The notes under the pieces: model-generated
What the model was told of the DNA's origin: nothing
The model's input: the letters and a program-made list of their open reading frames with translations, nothing else
Database searches by the model: none
Assembly: GCF_003116095.1 (NCBI RefSeq)
Contig: NZ_LGRA01000008.1
Span: 427,792-491,791, forward strand
Reading direction: 5' to 3'
Length of the DNA: 64,000 bases
Source: Azospirillum sp. TSO35-2
GTDB taxonomy: Bacteria > Pseudomonadota > Alphaproteobacteria > Azospirillales > Azospirillaceae
In this document: piece by piece, positions 37,218-45,450 of the stretch
How the letters are laid out: the number at the start of each line of letters is the position of its first letter
Position numbering within the stretch: position 1 is the stretch's first letter
Position numbers and translations under genes: made by a program

Positions 37218-37705
37218 CCGAGCAACACTTCTGCCTTGTTGGCGAAGAGGTCAAAGAACCTTACCATTATACCGGCTGCGGTCTTGATGGAATTTATTTG
37301 GTCAATGGATATGATGTCCTTGAGACCGAATATGGGCAAGGAGTTAGTATCAAGAATGTTGATGGACTTCTTGATGCTATTGCCGATTACCTTGTCCAGT
37401 CAAAAAAGGATCTGGCCGGCAAAGAGATACGGTTCCTGCGGACGAGAATGGATATCACTCAATCCGAACTTGGCCGCTTGCTTGGTATGAGCACTCAACA
37501 AGTAGCCCGGTGGGAAAAAGATAAGAGTGAGATTCCAGGCCCTGCTGACCGTCTTCTGAGGCTCTTGTATGCTGAGCATTCTGGTAAAGGCATCAATATC
37601 CGCGCCGTCCTTCAAATTCTTGATGAGTTTGACTCATCAAGAGCTAACCGCGCGATGTTTGAGCCTGATGAGTCAGGAGAGCATTGGCGACGTGCAGCAG
37701 CATAA
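37214..37705 (+). CDS. MqsA-like HTH antitoxin
   Basis: A 163-residue protein. The N-terminal part (about 1-75) resembles the YgiT/MqsA recognition domain but has lost the canonical CxxC zinc pairs; only Cys7 and Cys22 are visible. The C-terminal XRE-type HTH (about 80-135) includes RTRMDITQSELGRLLGMS and QQVARWEKDKSEIPGPADRL, which is highly typical of MqsA. It overlaps the toxin gene (ATGA) and has GGGAGG upstream. It probably neutralises the toxin and represses the operon. Confidence 0.83.
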   Translation: MTEQHFCLVGEEVKEPYHYTGCGLDGIYLVNGYDVLETEYGQGVSIKNVDGLLDAIADYLVQSKKDLAGKEIRFLRTRMDITQSELGRLLGMSTQQVARWEKDKSEIPGPADRLLRLLYAEHSGKGINIRAVLQILDEFDSSRANRAMFEPDESGEHWRRAAA

Positions 37706-37888
37706 TGAGATCGCGCATGCGGTTTCATGATCATTGCTGAATGGTCTGCTAATGATAGCCATGCTGCCATGGTAACGGTGAAGGCGGCTAAGTGGTCTCC
37801 ACAGGTTACAACGTCAGGGTATCCTCCGCCGTAGTGTGCGCGGCGGAGGTGTTGTTGATCTGCGGCTGAAGCACTTGTGTTTCTGCGG
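37706..37888. other. Gap between antitoxin and integrase genes
   Basis: Low-GC sequence with no supported gene, where the rightward toxin-antitoxin operon and the leftward integrase converge. No convincing terminator seen. Confidence 0.35.
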
Positions 37889-39121
37889 CTATTTCTTGCG
37901 AGCTGGTAGAGGCGCCACGTTGCTGTTCTCACCGCTATTGTTCTTCCTGGAGTTCATGGCCGCCGTGATGCGGTTTTCCACCTTGTCCGACAGGGTCCGC
38001 AGCGGATCCGCGTCCCGGTTGACGTAACGGCCGGTCATCGCCAGCGTCTTGTGCCCCAGCTTGTCGCGCACCAGGAAGGCGTTGGCCCCGGTCTGGCCGG
38101 CGTAGGTTCCGACCGTATGGCGGAGGTCATGGAGGCGCACGTCGTCCAGCTTTGCCTTCTCCCGGATACGGCGCCAAGCGTTCTCCATCGTGTTTCTCGA
38201 CAACGGCTCTTTCGGGTCCCGGCCGAACAGCACCCACTCTCCGCCGGCCCGCGGTAGCTCGTTCAGGAAGGCGATGGTCTGGGCGCCGATGGGATGGACT
38301 CGGGCGCCAGCCTTCCCCTTCTCCTCCGGGATGATGAGCGCGCCGGCGGTGAGGTCGACTTCGTCCCAGCGCAGGCCCACCACTTCGCCCAGGCGACAGC
38401 CCGTCAGTAGCAGCAACCGGATGCCGTTGATGACGCCCGGCAACTCCGTCGGCTCACGCTCCGACAGAACGGCGCCCAAGGTGGCGAGTTCGCCTTCGGA
38501 TAGGAAGCGCTCCCGCTTCGCCTCCTTGTACCGCTCAATCTTCCGGCAGGGGTTCGATTCGTCCGGGCGAAAGCCCCAGACCTCGGCGAGGTGGAACATC
38601 TTCGACATCACGGCCAGCGTCTGATTGGCCTGCCGGGGAGTCGCCCGCATGTCGTGGTGCAGCTTCGAGATGTCGGCGCGGGTGACCGCCGAGACGGCAA
38701 GGTCCCCCAGGGCGGGTTTTACATGCTTGTCGACCAGCCGGCGGAATCCCTTTGCCGTGCTGGTCCGGTTCTTCACGTCGACATGCTCTTCGAGGTAGCG
38801 CTTGCACAGGTCGCGCACCGTGTAGGCTTGGGCGCGTTGCGCCTTCTCCTCCGCCGCCGGGTCGATGCCGTTCGACACCTTCGCCAGCAGCTTCTCGGCC
38901 CTGTCGCGCGCGGTGTCCGGGGTGAACGGTCCGTGCTTCCCGACGGTGTATCGCTTGGTCGTCGAGCCGCGCCCGCCGAGGCGGTACTGGATGAGATACA
39001 CCTTGCTACCGGACGGCGTGACCTTCAGGCCGAAGCCCTTCAGCCCGGTGTCCCAGACGAAGAGATCCCGCTCACCCGGACCCAAGCTGTCGACGAGCCG
39101 CTTCGTGATCTTGGCCTGCAT
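37889..39121 (-). CDS. int: Tyrosine integrase
   Basis: A 410-residue site-specific recombinase responsible for integration and excision. It has an N-terminal arm-binding DUF4102-type domain (about 1-90, including DTGLKGFGLKVTPSG), a core-binding SAM-like domain (100-185), and a catalytic domain. The catalytic domain has LLLTGCRLGEVVGL (Arg near 241), LHDLRHTVGTYA (His-Arg near 330) and MTGRYVNRD (Tyr near 366). The active-site set is complete. It starts 170 bases inside attR, the classical layout for tRNA-targeting elements, with arm-type sites immediately upstream of the start codon. Confidence 0.95.
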   Translation of the reverse strand: MQAKITKRLVDSLGPGERDLFVWDTGLKGFGLKVTPSGSKVYLIQYRLGGRGSTTKRYTVGKHGPFTPDTARDRAEKLLAKVSNGIDPAAEEKAQRAQAYTVRDLCKRYLEEHVDVKNRTSTAKGFRRLVDKHVKPALGDLAVSAVTRADISKLHHDMRATPRQANQTLAVMSKMFHLAEVWGFRPDESNPCRKIERYKEAKRERFLSEGELATLGAVLSEREPTELPGVINGIRLLLLTGCRLGEVVGLRWDEVDLTAGALIIPEEKGKAGARVHPIGAQTIAFLNELPRAGGEWVLFGRDPKEPLSRNTMENAWRRIREKAKLDDVRLHDLRHTVGTYAGQTGANAFLVRDKLGHKTLAMTGRYVNRDADPLRTLSDKVENRITAAMNSRKNNSGENSNVAPLPARKK

Positions 39122-39143
39122 GTCGTCCGCCGCCTCTGCGCAT

Positions 39144-39164
39144 CAGCAATCACCCAGCAATCAC
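39144..39164 (+). promoter_or_regulatory. Right arm-type integrase sites
   Basis: CAGCAATCAC occurs twice, at 39144-39153 and 39155-39164, in the same orientation and 11-base spacing as the pair at 20046-20066. The pair is 23 bases upstream of the integrase start, so it may also let the integrase control its own expression. Confidence 0.7.
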
Positions 39165-39291
39165 CGGGGATCAAGCGGAGGCATCCTAGCGCAAACACGA
39201 CCAAACGAGGAAGGCAGGATAACGGCGGAATTTCAGCATGTTCGCAACGCATAGCAAACTTGCTCAATTCGCTGCAAAGTCAGAGGCGTGA

Positions 39292-39347
39292 GACTTAAAA
39301 TCCCTCACCCTCAGGTATGCGGGTTCGAGTCCCGCCGCCCGCACCAT
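39292..39347 (+). repeat. attR core (truncated tRNA-Leu)
   Basis: A 56-base copy of the 3' part of tRNA-Leu, from the anticodon arm to CCA, with one additional C in the variable arm compared with 19931-19985. It has no 5' half, so it is not a functional tRNA gene. Confidence 0.93.
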
Positions 39348-39363
39348 CCGATCCTTCCGGCGC

Positions 39364-39732
39364 TTACCCGGTTTTGCCGTCCTTCGCCCGGGCATCCTTG
39401 AACTGGTCGAAGGCTTCGACCGCCTGGGCGGCGTACATCACCGACGGGCCGGCGCCCATATAGACCGCCATTCCCATCGTCTCCATCACCTCGTCGCGGG
39501 TGGCGCCCTGCTTCATCGCCGCTTCGGCGTGGAAGGCGACGCAGCCGTCGCAGCGGATCGCCACGGCGATGGCCAGCGCGATCAGCTCCTTGGTCTTGGT
39601 GTCGAGCGCGTTCGCCTTCAACGCCGCCTGCGCCATTCCGGAGAAGGCTTTCATGACGTCGGGCGCGCCGCCGCGCAGTTCGCGGATGGCGCCGGACAGC
39701 TCGCCGGCCATCTGCGGCCAGTTCTTGTGCAT
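39364..39732 (-). CDS. Carboxymuconolactone decarboxylase family (AhpD-like) protein
   Basis: A 122-residue helical protein of the CMD/AhpD fold. The redox motif CDGCVAFHAEAA (CxxC followed by His, near 70-81) is intact, so a peroxidase or thiol-oxidoreductase role is more likely than decarboxylation. The start at 39732 has GGAG upstream, and the frame is open further up. It is the last gene of a three-gene unit with the ArsR-family regulator and a DUF2892 protein, linking it to sulfur or oxidative stress. Confidence 0.86.
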   Translation of the reverse strand: MHKNWPQMAGELSGAIRELRGGAPDVMKAFSGMAQAALKANALDTKTKELIALAIAVAIRCDGCVAFHAEAAMKQGATRDEVMETMGMAVYMGAGPSVMYAAQAVEAFDQFKDARAKDGKTG

Positions 39733-39760
39733 GGTTGTCTCCATCAATGACGAAAGGCGG

Positions 39761-39964
39761 TCAGCGGAACGCCACACCGGGAGCCGCACCGACCCGCTTC
39801 AGCACGATGGCCAGCGGGCAGAAACCGGTGAAGGCCGATTGCAGAAGGTTGGCGCCGACGAAGGCGGTCAGCCACAGCCAGGACGGGCTGTGCAACTGCG
39901 ACAGCGCGAGGCTGGCGAGGATCACCGTGCCGGCGAAGGCCAGGACGATGCGGTCGATGCTCAT
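39761..39964 (-). CDS. DUF2892 (YgaP-type) inner-membrane protein
   Basis: A 67-residue protein with two hydrophobic helices (about 5-22 and 30-50) and the typical [17 protein letters not shown] motif of DUF2892. In YgaP this domain is fused to a rhodanese; here a separate rhodanese gene lies in the divergent operon. It overlaps the regulator gene as ATGA. Confidence 0.88.
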   Translation of the reverse strand: MSIDRIVLAFAGTVILASLALSQLHSPSWLWLTAFVGANLLQSAFTGFCPLAIVLKRVGAAPGVAFR

Positions 39965-40344
39965 GGCGGGTCTCCTGAAGAGGGATCGTCGGAAGAGGGG
40001 GCGGCGGTGACGGGGCCGCCGCAGGCTGTCCCGGCGTCGTGGGCGGGGACGGTGCGGCAGAACAGCTCGGCCAGCACGGCGATGACCGTCGCCACCTCCC
40101 GGCTGGCGAGCGAGTAGAGGATCGTCTGCGACCGCCGCCGGGTGTGGACCAGCCCGTCGGCCCGCAGCTTCGCCAGATGCTGCGACAGCGCCGACTGGCT
40201 GAGCCCGACCACCCCGGCCAGTTGGCCGACGCTGCGCTCCCCCTGACCCAGTTCGCACAGGATCAGCAGGCGCGCCTCGCTCGACAGCGCCTTCATCAGC
40301 TTCGCGGCGGGCCGCAGCCCCGGGGTGAGGTCTGAAACATTCAT
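39961..40344 (-). CDS. ArsR-family sulfur/redox regulator (BigR/SqrR-like)
   Basis: A 127-residue winged-helix repressor: [34 protein letters not shown] and [14 protein letters not shown]. Two cysteines, one in RLLILCELG and one in ELFCRTVP, occupy the places of the persulfide-sensing pair of BigR/SqrR. This suggests control by reactive sulfur. A third Cys lies in the C-terminal tail. The divergent RND-rhodanese operon and its own operon are the probable targets. The ATG at 40344 is chosen, although the frame is open upstream. Confidence 0.87.
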   Translation of the reverse strand: MNVSDLTPGLRPAAKLMKALSSEARLLILCELGQGERSVGQLAGVVGLSQSALSQHLAKLRADGLVHTRRRSQTILYSLASREVATVIAVLAELFCRTVPAHDAGTACGGPVTAAPSSDDPSSGDPP

Positions 40345-40351
40345 TGACACT

Positions 40352-40380
40352 AAATTAGAAAATACTGAAATATAGGTCAA
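40352..40380 (-). promoter_or_regulatory. Promoter of the ArsR-type regulator operon
   Basis: Read leftward, TTGACC (40375-40380), 17 bases and TAATTT (40352-40357), inside an AT-rich stretch that is exceptional for this region. BigR-type repressors bind AT-rich sites of this kind; the partial inverted repeat ATTTCAG/CTAATTT may be the operator. Confidence 0.62.
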
Positions 40381-40439
40381 GGGCCTTCCGCCCGCCCCTT
40401 CCGCCCACTGTCCCATTCTCTCCTGCCCTCCGGCCCGCC

Positions 40440-41537
40440 ATGCTGACCCGACCGACCGCACCCGCCACCCTTCTCCTGCTGCTGGCCCTGATCGCTGCTC
40501 CCGCCGTGGCCCAGCCGGCGGCCGAGGGGCCGGTTCCACCCGCCGCCCCGTTCCAGGTCGAACGGCGGCCGGTGGAAGACCTCAAGGCCGTCTTCGCCAC
40601 CGTGGAAAGCGTGCGCCAGACCAAGGCGCGCACCCGCATCGCCGGCACCCTGACCGGGCTGCGGGTGGTGGAGGGCGACCGCGTCGCCGACGGGCAGGTG
40701 ATCGCCTCCGTCGTCGATCCCAAGCTGGCCTTGCAGGCGGCGGCGCTGGACGCCCGGCTCGAGTCGCTGCGGGCACAGACCCGGCAGGCGGAGACCGAGC
40801 TGGCCCGCGCCCGCCAACTGCGCGCCAGCGGCACCGGCACCCAGCAGAAGCTGGACGACACCCAGACCGCGCTGGACGTGCTGCGCGCCCAAACCGCCGC
40901 CATGACCGCCGACCGCGCGGTGGTGGAGCAGCAGAGGCGCGAGGGCGAGGTGCTGGCCCCGGCCGCCGGCCGCATCCTCCAGGTGACGGCCATCGCCGGC
41001 GCGGTGACGATGGCGGGCGAGCCGGTGGCGACCATCGCGACCGACCGCCATGTCCTGCGGCTGCGGCTGCCCGAACGCCACGCCCGCTTCATCAAGGCCG
41101 GCGACCCGGTGCTGGTGGGCGAGCGCGGGCTGGCTCCGGCCACCGCGGCCGATACCGACGGGGCCGACCGGCTGGCCCGCGGGACCATCCGGCTGGTCTA
41201 TCCGGAGCTGGAGGCCGGCCAGGTGGTCGCCGACGCCGAGATGCCGGCGGACGGCGCGACGGACGGCGCCGGGACCGGCGGCTACTTCGTCGGCGAGCGG
41301 GTGCGGGTGCTGGTCGCCACCGGCACGCGCGAGGCGCTGGTGGTGCCGCCGGTCTACCTCACCGTCCGTTCCGGCGCCGAGATGGCGGTCCTGGCCGACG
41401 GGCGCGAGGTGGTGGTGCGCAGCGGCCGGCCGGTGCCGGCGCTGGGCGACCGCCCGGCGGGGGTGGAGGTGCTGTCCGGCCTGCGCCCCGGCGACCGGCT
41501 GGTGAAGCCGCTGGGCACGACGGAGACCGCGCGATGA
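40440..41537 (+). CDS. RND efflux periplasmic adaptor (HlyD/AcrA family)
   Basis: A 365-residue membrane-fusion protein. A signal peptide (about 1-24) precedes two biotinyl-lipoyl halves (RIAGTLTGLRVVEGDRVADG and LAPAAGRILQVTAIAGAV) around a short coiled-coil hairpin (about 95-160). A beta-barrel and membrane-proximal domain follow. It is coupled by ATGA to the permease gene, forming the inner two parts of a tripartite pump. No outer-membrane factor gene is adjacent. Confidence 0.92.
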   Translation: MLTRPTAPATLLLLLALIAAPAVAQPAAEGPVPPAAPFQVERRPVEDLKAVFATVESVRQTKARTRIAGTLTGLRVVEGDRVADGQVIASVVDPKLALQAAALDARLESLRAQTRQAETELARARQLRASGTGTQQKLDDTQTALDVLRAQTAAMTADRAVVEQQRREGEVLAPAAGRILQVTAIAGAVTMAGEPVATIATDRHVLRLRLPERHARFIKAGDPVLVGERGLAPATAADTDGADRLARGTIRLVYPELEAGQVVADAEMPADGATDGAGTGGYFVGERVRVLVATGTREALVVPPVYLTVRSGAEMAVLADGREVVVRSGRPVPALGDRPAGVEVLSGLRPGDRLVKPLGTTETAR

Positions 41538-44500
41538 ACCTCGGCCTGTCCGGTGCGCTGACGCGGACCTTCATCCGCTCGCCGCTGACGCCCCTGCTGC
41601 TGCTCGCCTCGCTGGTGGTCGGCGCCGTCGCCCTGCTGTCGCTCCCGCGTGAGGAGGAGCCGCAGATCAGCGTGCCGATGGTCGACATCCACATCCGCGC
41701 CGATGGCCTGAAGGCCGACGACGCGGTGGAGCTGGTGACCAAGCCGCTGGAGGAGATCGTCAAGGGCATCGACGCGGTCGAGCATGTCTACAGCCAGACC
41801 CAGGACGACGGCGCGGTGGTGACCGCGCGCTTTCGCGTCGGCACCTCGTCCGACGACGCCATCCTGCGCGTGCACGAGAAGATCCGCGCCAATTTCGACC
41901 GCATGCCGCTGGGCATCCCCGAACCGCTGATCGTCGGGCGCGGCATCAACGACGTGGCGATCCTGACGCTGACCCTGGCGCCCAAGCCGGAGGCCGCCGG
42001 GCGCTGGGACGACAACGCGCTGTGGGCCATCGCCGACCAGTTGCAGTCCGAACTGGTGAAGACCGACGACGTCGGCCTGACCTATCTCGTCGGCGGGCGG
42101 CCCGACCAGATCCGCGTCGAACCCGATCCGGAACGGCTGGCGCTGTTCGGCGTCACGCTGAACCAGCTGGTGGAGAAGGTGCGCAACGCCAACCGCTCCT
42201 TCCTGGTCGGCAGCCTGCGGGCCGACGGCGGCAGCCGCAGCGCGGTCGCCGGCCAGACCCTGCAGGGGGTGCCCGACATCGGCCTGCTGGTGCTGACCAC
42301 CCAGGACGGCCGGCCGGTCTACGTCAAGGACGTCGCCGCGGTGGCGGTCGGCGCCAAGCCGCTCGACCAGCGGGTCTGGCAGATGGTGCCGGCAACATCC
42401 TCCACCGACGGCAGGGGCGGGCTGGTCCGCGTGCCGGCGGTGACGCTGGCCATCGCCAAGCGGGCCGGGGCCAACGCCGTCGTCGTCGCCGAGAAGGTCC
42501 TGCAACGGCTGCACGCGGCGCAAGCCACCACCCTGCCGAAGGATCTGACCGTCACCGTCACCCGCGACTACGGCGCCACCGCGTCGGAGAAGGCGGACGA
42601 GCTGCTGTTCCATCTGGCGCTGGCCACCCTGACCATCGTCGCGCTGATCGTCGCCGCCATCGGCTGGCGCGAGGGCGTGGTGGTGGCGGTGGTGATCCCG
42701 ACGACGATCCTGCTGACCATGGCCGCCTCCTGGCTGATGGGCTACACCATCAACCGGGTCAGCCTGTTCGCGCTGATCTTCTCCATCGGCATCCTGGTCG
42801 ACGACGCCATCGTCGTGGTCGAGAACATCGACCGCCACTGGTCGATGCGCGACGGGCGCAACACGGTGCAGGCCGCCATCGAGGCGGTGGCGGAGGTCGG
42901 CAACCCGACCATCGTCGCCACCCTGACCGTCATCGCCGCCCTGCTGCCGATGATGTTCGTGTCCGGCCTGATGGGCCCCTACATGAGCCCGATCCCGGCC
43001 AACGCCTCGGCGGCGATGGTGTTCAGCTTCTTCGTCGCCATGGTGCTGACGCCCTGGCTGATGCTGACGCTGAACCGCGGCCGCAAGGAGGGCGAGGGGG
43101 CGGCGCACGATCATTCGGGTGGCCGGCTGGGCGCGCTCTACCGCCGGGTCGCGGCGCCGCTGATCGCCAGCAAGGCGCGGGCCTGGACCTTCCTGCTGGT
43201 GGTCGGCGTCGCCACCCTGGCCTCGATGGCGCTGTTCTACACCAAGAGCGTGCCGGTCAAGCTGCTGCCCTTCGACAACAAGTCGGAGCTGCAGATCGTC
43301 GTCGACCTGCCCGACGGCGCCGCGGTGGAGGACACCGAGCGCCTGCTGTTCGCCGCCGCCGACGCCCTGCGCGGCCTGCCGGAGCTGGTCGGCCTGCAGG
43401 CCTACGCCGGCATCGCCTCGCCCTTCAACTTCAACGGCCTGGTCCGGCACTCCTACCTGCGCGACCGGCCCTGGCAGGGCGACCTGCAGCTGGCGCTGAC
43501 GCCGAAGGCCGAGCGCCAGCGCCCCAGCCACGCCGTGGCGCTGGACGTGCGGCAGCGGCTGGCCGGGCTGGAGCGTCCCCCCGGCAGCACGGTGAAGGTG
43601 GTGGAGGTGCCGCCCGGCCCGCCGGTGCTGGCCACCCTGCTGGCCGAGGTCTACGGCCCCGACGCCGAAAGCCGCCGCGCCACCGCGCGGGTGGTGGAGC
43701 AGGCCTTCCGCTCCGTCGATTTCGTGGTCGACAGCGACACCAGCTTCCACGCGCCGGCCGAACGCATCCGCTTCGCGCTGAACCACGCCAACCTGGAGTA
43801 TTTCGGGGTGGAGGAGCAGGCGGTCTACGACACCGTCCAGGCGCTGATCGGCGGCGTGCCGGTCGGCTATTCGCACCGCGGCGCCGGGCGCAACCCGGCG
43901 GAGATCGCCGTCACCCTGCCGACGTCGGACCGTTTCCTGTCGGAACGGCTGCTGGCGACGCCGGTGCCGGCCCGCCGCGGCGCGCCGGAACTGGGCGACC
44001 TCGTCACCCTGTCGCGCGAGCCGGCGTCCTTCCCGCTGTTCCGCCGCGACGGCCGTTTCGCCGAGATGGTGCAGGCCGAGCTGGCCGGCCGCTTCGAGGC
44101 GCCGATCTACGGCATGATCGCCGTCGCCGACCGGCTGGCCCAGACCGCCCCCGGCCTGCCGATCGGCCTGCACGGCCAGCCCGACGACGAAAGCCGGCCA
44201 TCGGTGCTGTGGGACGGCGAGTGGGAGATCACCTACGTCACCTTCCGCGACATGGGTGCGGCCTTCGGCGTGGCGATCCTCGGCATCTATCTGCTGGTGG
44301 TGGCGCAGTTCGGCAGCTTCAAGCTGCCGCTGGTGGTGCTGGTGCCGGTGCCGCTGACGCTGATCGGCATCCTGATCGGCCACTGGATGCTGGGGGCGGC
44401 CTTCACCGCCACCTCGATGATCGGCTTCATCGCGCTGGCCGGCATCATCGTCCGCAACTCCATCCTGCTGATCGACTTCATCCGCCACCTGCGCGACCGC

Positions 44501-44725
44501 GACCTGCCGATGCGCGACGTGGTGCTGGAGGCCGGCGCCATCCGTTTCAAGCCGATCCTGCTGACCGCGCTGGCCGCGATGATCGGCGCCGGCTTCATCC
44601 TGACCGACCCGATCTTCCAGGGGCTGGCGATCTCGCTGCTGTTCGGGCTGCTCAGCTCCACCCTGCTGACCGTGCTGGTCATCCCCGCCATCTACGTCGT
44701 GCTGCGCAGCAAGCCGGCGGCCTGA
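41534..44725 (+). CDS. RND efflux permease (AcrB/HAE family)
   Basis: A 1063-residue inner-membrane proton-driven pump with two sets of six helices and two large periplasmic loops. TM4 has GILVDDAIVVVENI, with the Asp pair of the proton relay. The C-terminal half has GFIALAGIIVRNSILLIDFI and RFKPILLTALAAMIGA. Length is normal. This subtype with a short adaptor and a neighbouring rhodanese and BigR-like regulator is often linked to sulfur or multidrug stress; the substrate is not predictable. Confidence 0.94.
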   Translation: MNLGLSGALTRTFIRSPLTPLLLLASLVVGAVALLSLPREEEPQISVPMVDIHIRADGLKADDAVELVTKPLEEIVKGIDAVEHVYSQTQDDGAVVTARFRVGTSSDDAILRVHEKIRANFDRMPLGIPEPLIVGRGINDVAILTLTLAPKPEAAGRWDDNALWAIADQLQSELVKTDDVGLTYLVGGRPDQIRVEPDPERLALFGVTLNQLVEKVRNANRSFLVGSLRADGGSRSAVAGQTLQGVPDIGLLVLTTQDGRPVYVKDVAAVAVGAKPLDQRVWQMVPATSSTDGRGGLVRVPAVTLAIAKRAGANAVVVAEKVLQRLHAAQATTLPKDLTVTVTRDYGATASEKADELLFHLALATLTIVALIVAAIGWREGVVVAVVIPTTILLTMAASWLMGYTINRVSLFALIFSIGILVDDAIVVVENIDRHWSMRDGRNTVQAAIEAVAEVGNPTIVATLTVIAALLPMMFVSGLMGPYMSPIPANASAAMVFSFFVAMVLTPWLMLTLNRGRKEGEGAAHDHSGGRLGALYRRVAAPLIASKARAWTFLLVVGVATLASMALFYTKSVPVKLLPFDNKSELQIVVDLPDGAAVEDTERLLFAAADALRGLPELVGLQAYAGIASPFNFNGLVRHSYLRDRPWQGDLQLALTPKAERQRPSHAVALDVRQRLAGLERPPGSTVKVVEVPPGPPVLATLLAEVYGPDAESRRATARVVEQAFRSVDFVVDSDTSFHAPAERIRFALNHANLEYFGVEEQAVYDTVQALIGGVPVGYSHRGAGRNPAEIAVTLPTSDRFLSERLLATPVPARRGAPELGDLVTLSREPASFPLFRRDGRFAEMVQAELAGRFEAPIYGMIAVADRLAQTAPGLPIGLHGQPDDESRPSVLWDGEWEITYVTFRDMGAAFGVAILGIYLLVVAQFGSFKLPLVVLVPVPLTLIGILIGHWMLGAAFTATSMIGFIALAGIIVRNSILLIDFIRHLRDRDLPMRDVVLEAGAIRFKPILLTALAAMIGAGFILTDPIFQGLAISLLFGLLSSTLLTVLVIPAIYVVLRSKPAA

Positions 44726-44768
44726 CCCTCACCTCGTCCTTCGACCCCAACCGGGAGGCACCCACCCC

Positions 44769-45167
44769 ATGTCCCTGTCCTCGCTGTTCCGCCGCCTGAT
44801 CCCCTCGGCCCCCTCCGGCCATCATGGTTCCGGCAACAACGGCGGCGCCGACCGCATCCGGATCGTCGACGCGGCGACCGCCATCGGCTGGCTGGCCAAG
44901 GGCGACGCCATCGTCGTCGACGTGCGCGAAGCGCATGAGCACCGCGCCGGCCACATCCCCGGCGCCATCCTGAACCCGCTGTCGTCCTTCGACCCGTCGC
45001 GGGTGCCGGTCGATCCGGGCAAGCATCTGGTCTTCCATTGCCAGGGCGGCATGCGCTGCGGCCCGGCGGCCGAACGGATGATGGCCTCCGGCTTCACCGG
45101 CACCGTCAACCGCCTGCGCGGCGGCTTCGCCGCCTGGGTCGGCGCCGGCGGCGCGGTGGAGCGCTGA
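44769..45167 (+). CDS. Rhodanese-like sulfurtransferase
   Basis: A 132-residue single-domain rhodanese (about 28-128). VVDVREAHEHRAGHIPGAI and the active loop CQGGMRCG are intact, with the catalytic Cys first in the loop. No signal peptide, so probably cytoplasmic. It follows the RND permease by 43 bases and probably belongs to its operon; this fits a reactive-sulfur response with the divergent regulator. Confidence 0.9.
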   Translation: MSLSSLFRRLIPSAPSGHHGSGNNGGADRIRIVDAATAIGWLAKGDAIVVDVREAHEHRAGHIPGAILNPLSSFDPSRVPVDPGKHLVFHCQGGMRCGPAAERMMASGFTGTVNRLRGGFAAWVGAGGAVER

Positions 45168-45450
45168 CGGCGGGCGTCGGGAGGAAAAACGCTGCGGGCG
45201 GATGCGACGGGACGTCGTCTGCCCGCACACATGCTCGCACACAAGACGCCGCCGCGACGGACCGGCGCACCGGTGCAGGCCCGTCGGCCGAAAGGCCTGC
45301 CGGTACCGACTTTCCAAGCACACTCCCCCATGCTATTGGTTGTGCTTTCGCGTGAGCGTTCGCGTTCAGGTCACGCCGTGATGGCTTTCCGTCCCGGTCC
45401 GGCCCGAGTCGTGCGCGAGGCTGCTCACGAAGCAAACCGGGGAAGAAGAC
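45168..45450. other. Intergenic region before the RTX gene
   Basis: No gene supported. A GGAAGAAG ribosome site precedes the RTX ATG at 45451. GC is mixed, lowest near 45320-45370, where a promoter would be expected. Confidence 0.35.

Larger units (their letters stand above)
19931..39347. mobile_element. Integrated phage-satellite-like element in tRNA-Leu
   Basis: About 19.4 kb flanked by a 55/56-nt direct repeat of the tRNA-Leu 3' part, with a tyrosine integrase at the right end reading inward. It contains excisionase-like HTH genes, a replication module, small coupled phage-type genes, a TnpB gene, regulators, a toxin-antitoxin pair and cargo. I see no terminase large subunit, portal, capsid, tail or lysis gene. 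That suggests a satellite or other integrative element relying on another phage, or a decayed prophage. Confidence 0.88.

Noticed and set aside
39292..39346. A third complete tRNA-Leu gene
   Set aside because: Only the 3' part from the anticodon arm onward is present, so it is the right attachment site.
41354..44488. Very long leftward frame (1044 codons) opposite the RND pump genes
   Set aside because: It is an antisense shadow caused by high GC; composition is Gln/His/Arg/Gly-rich without domains, and the plus strand holds an obvious pump.
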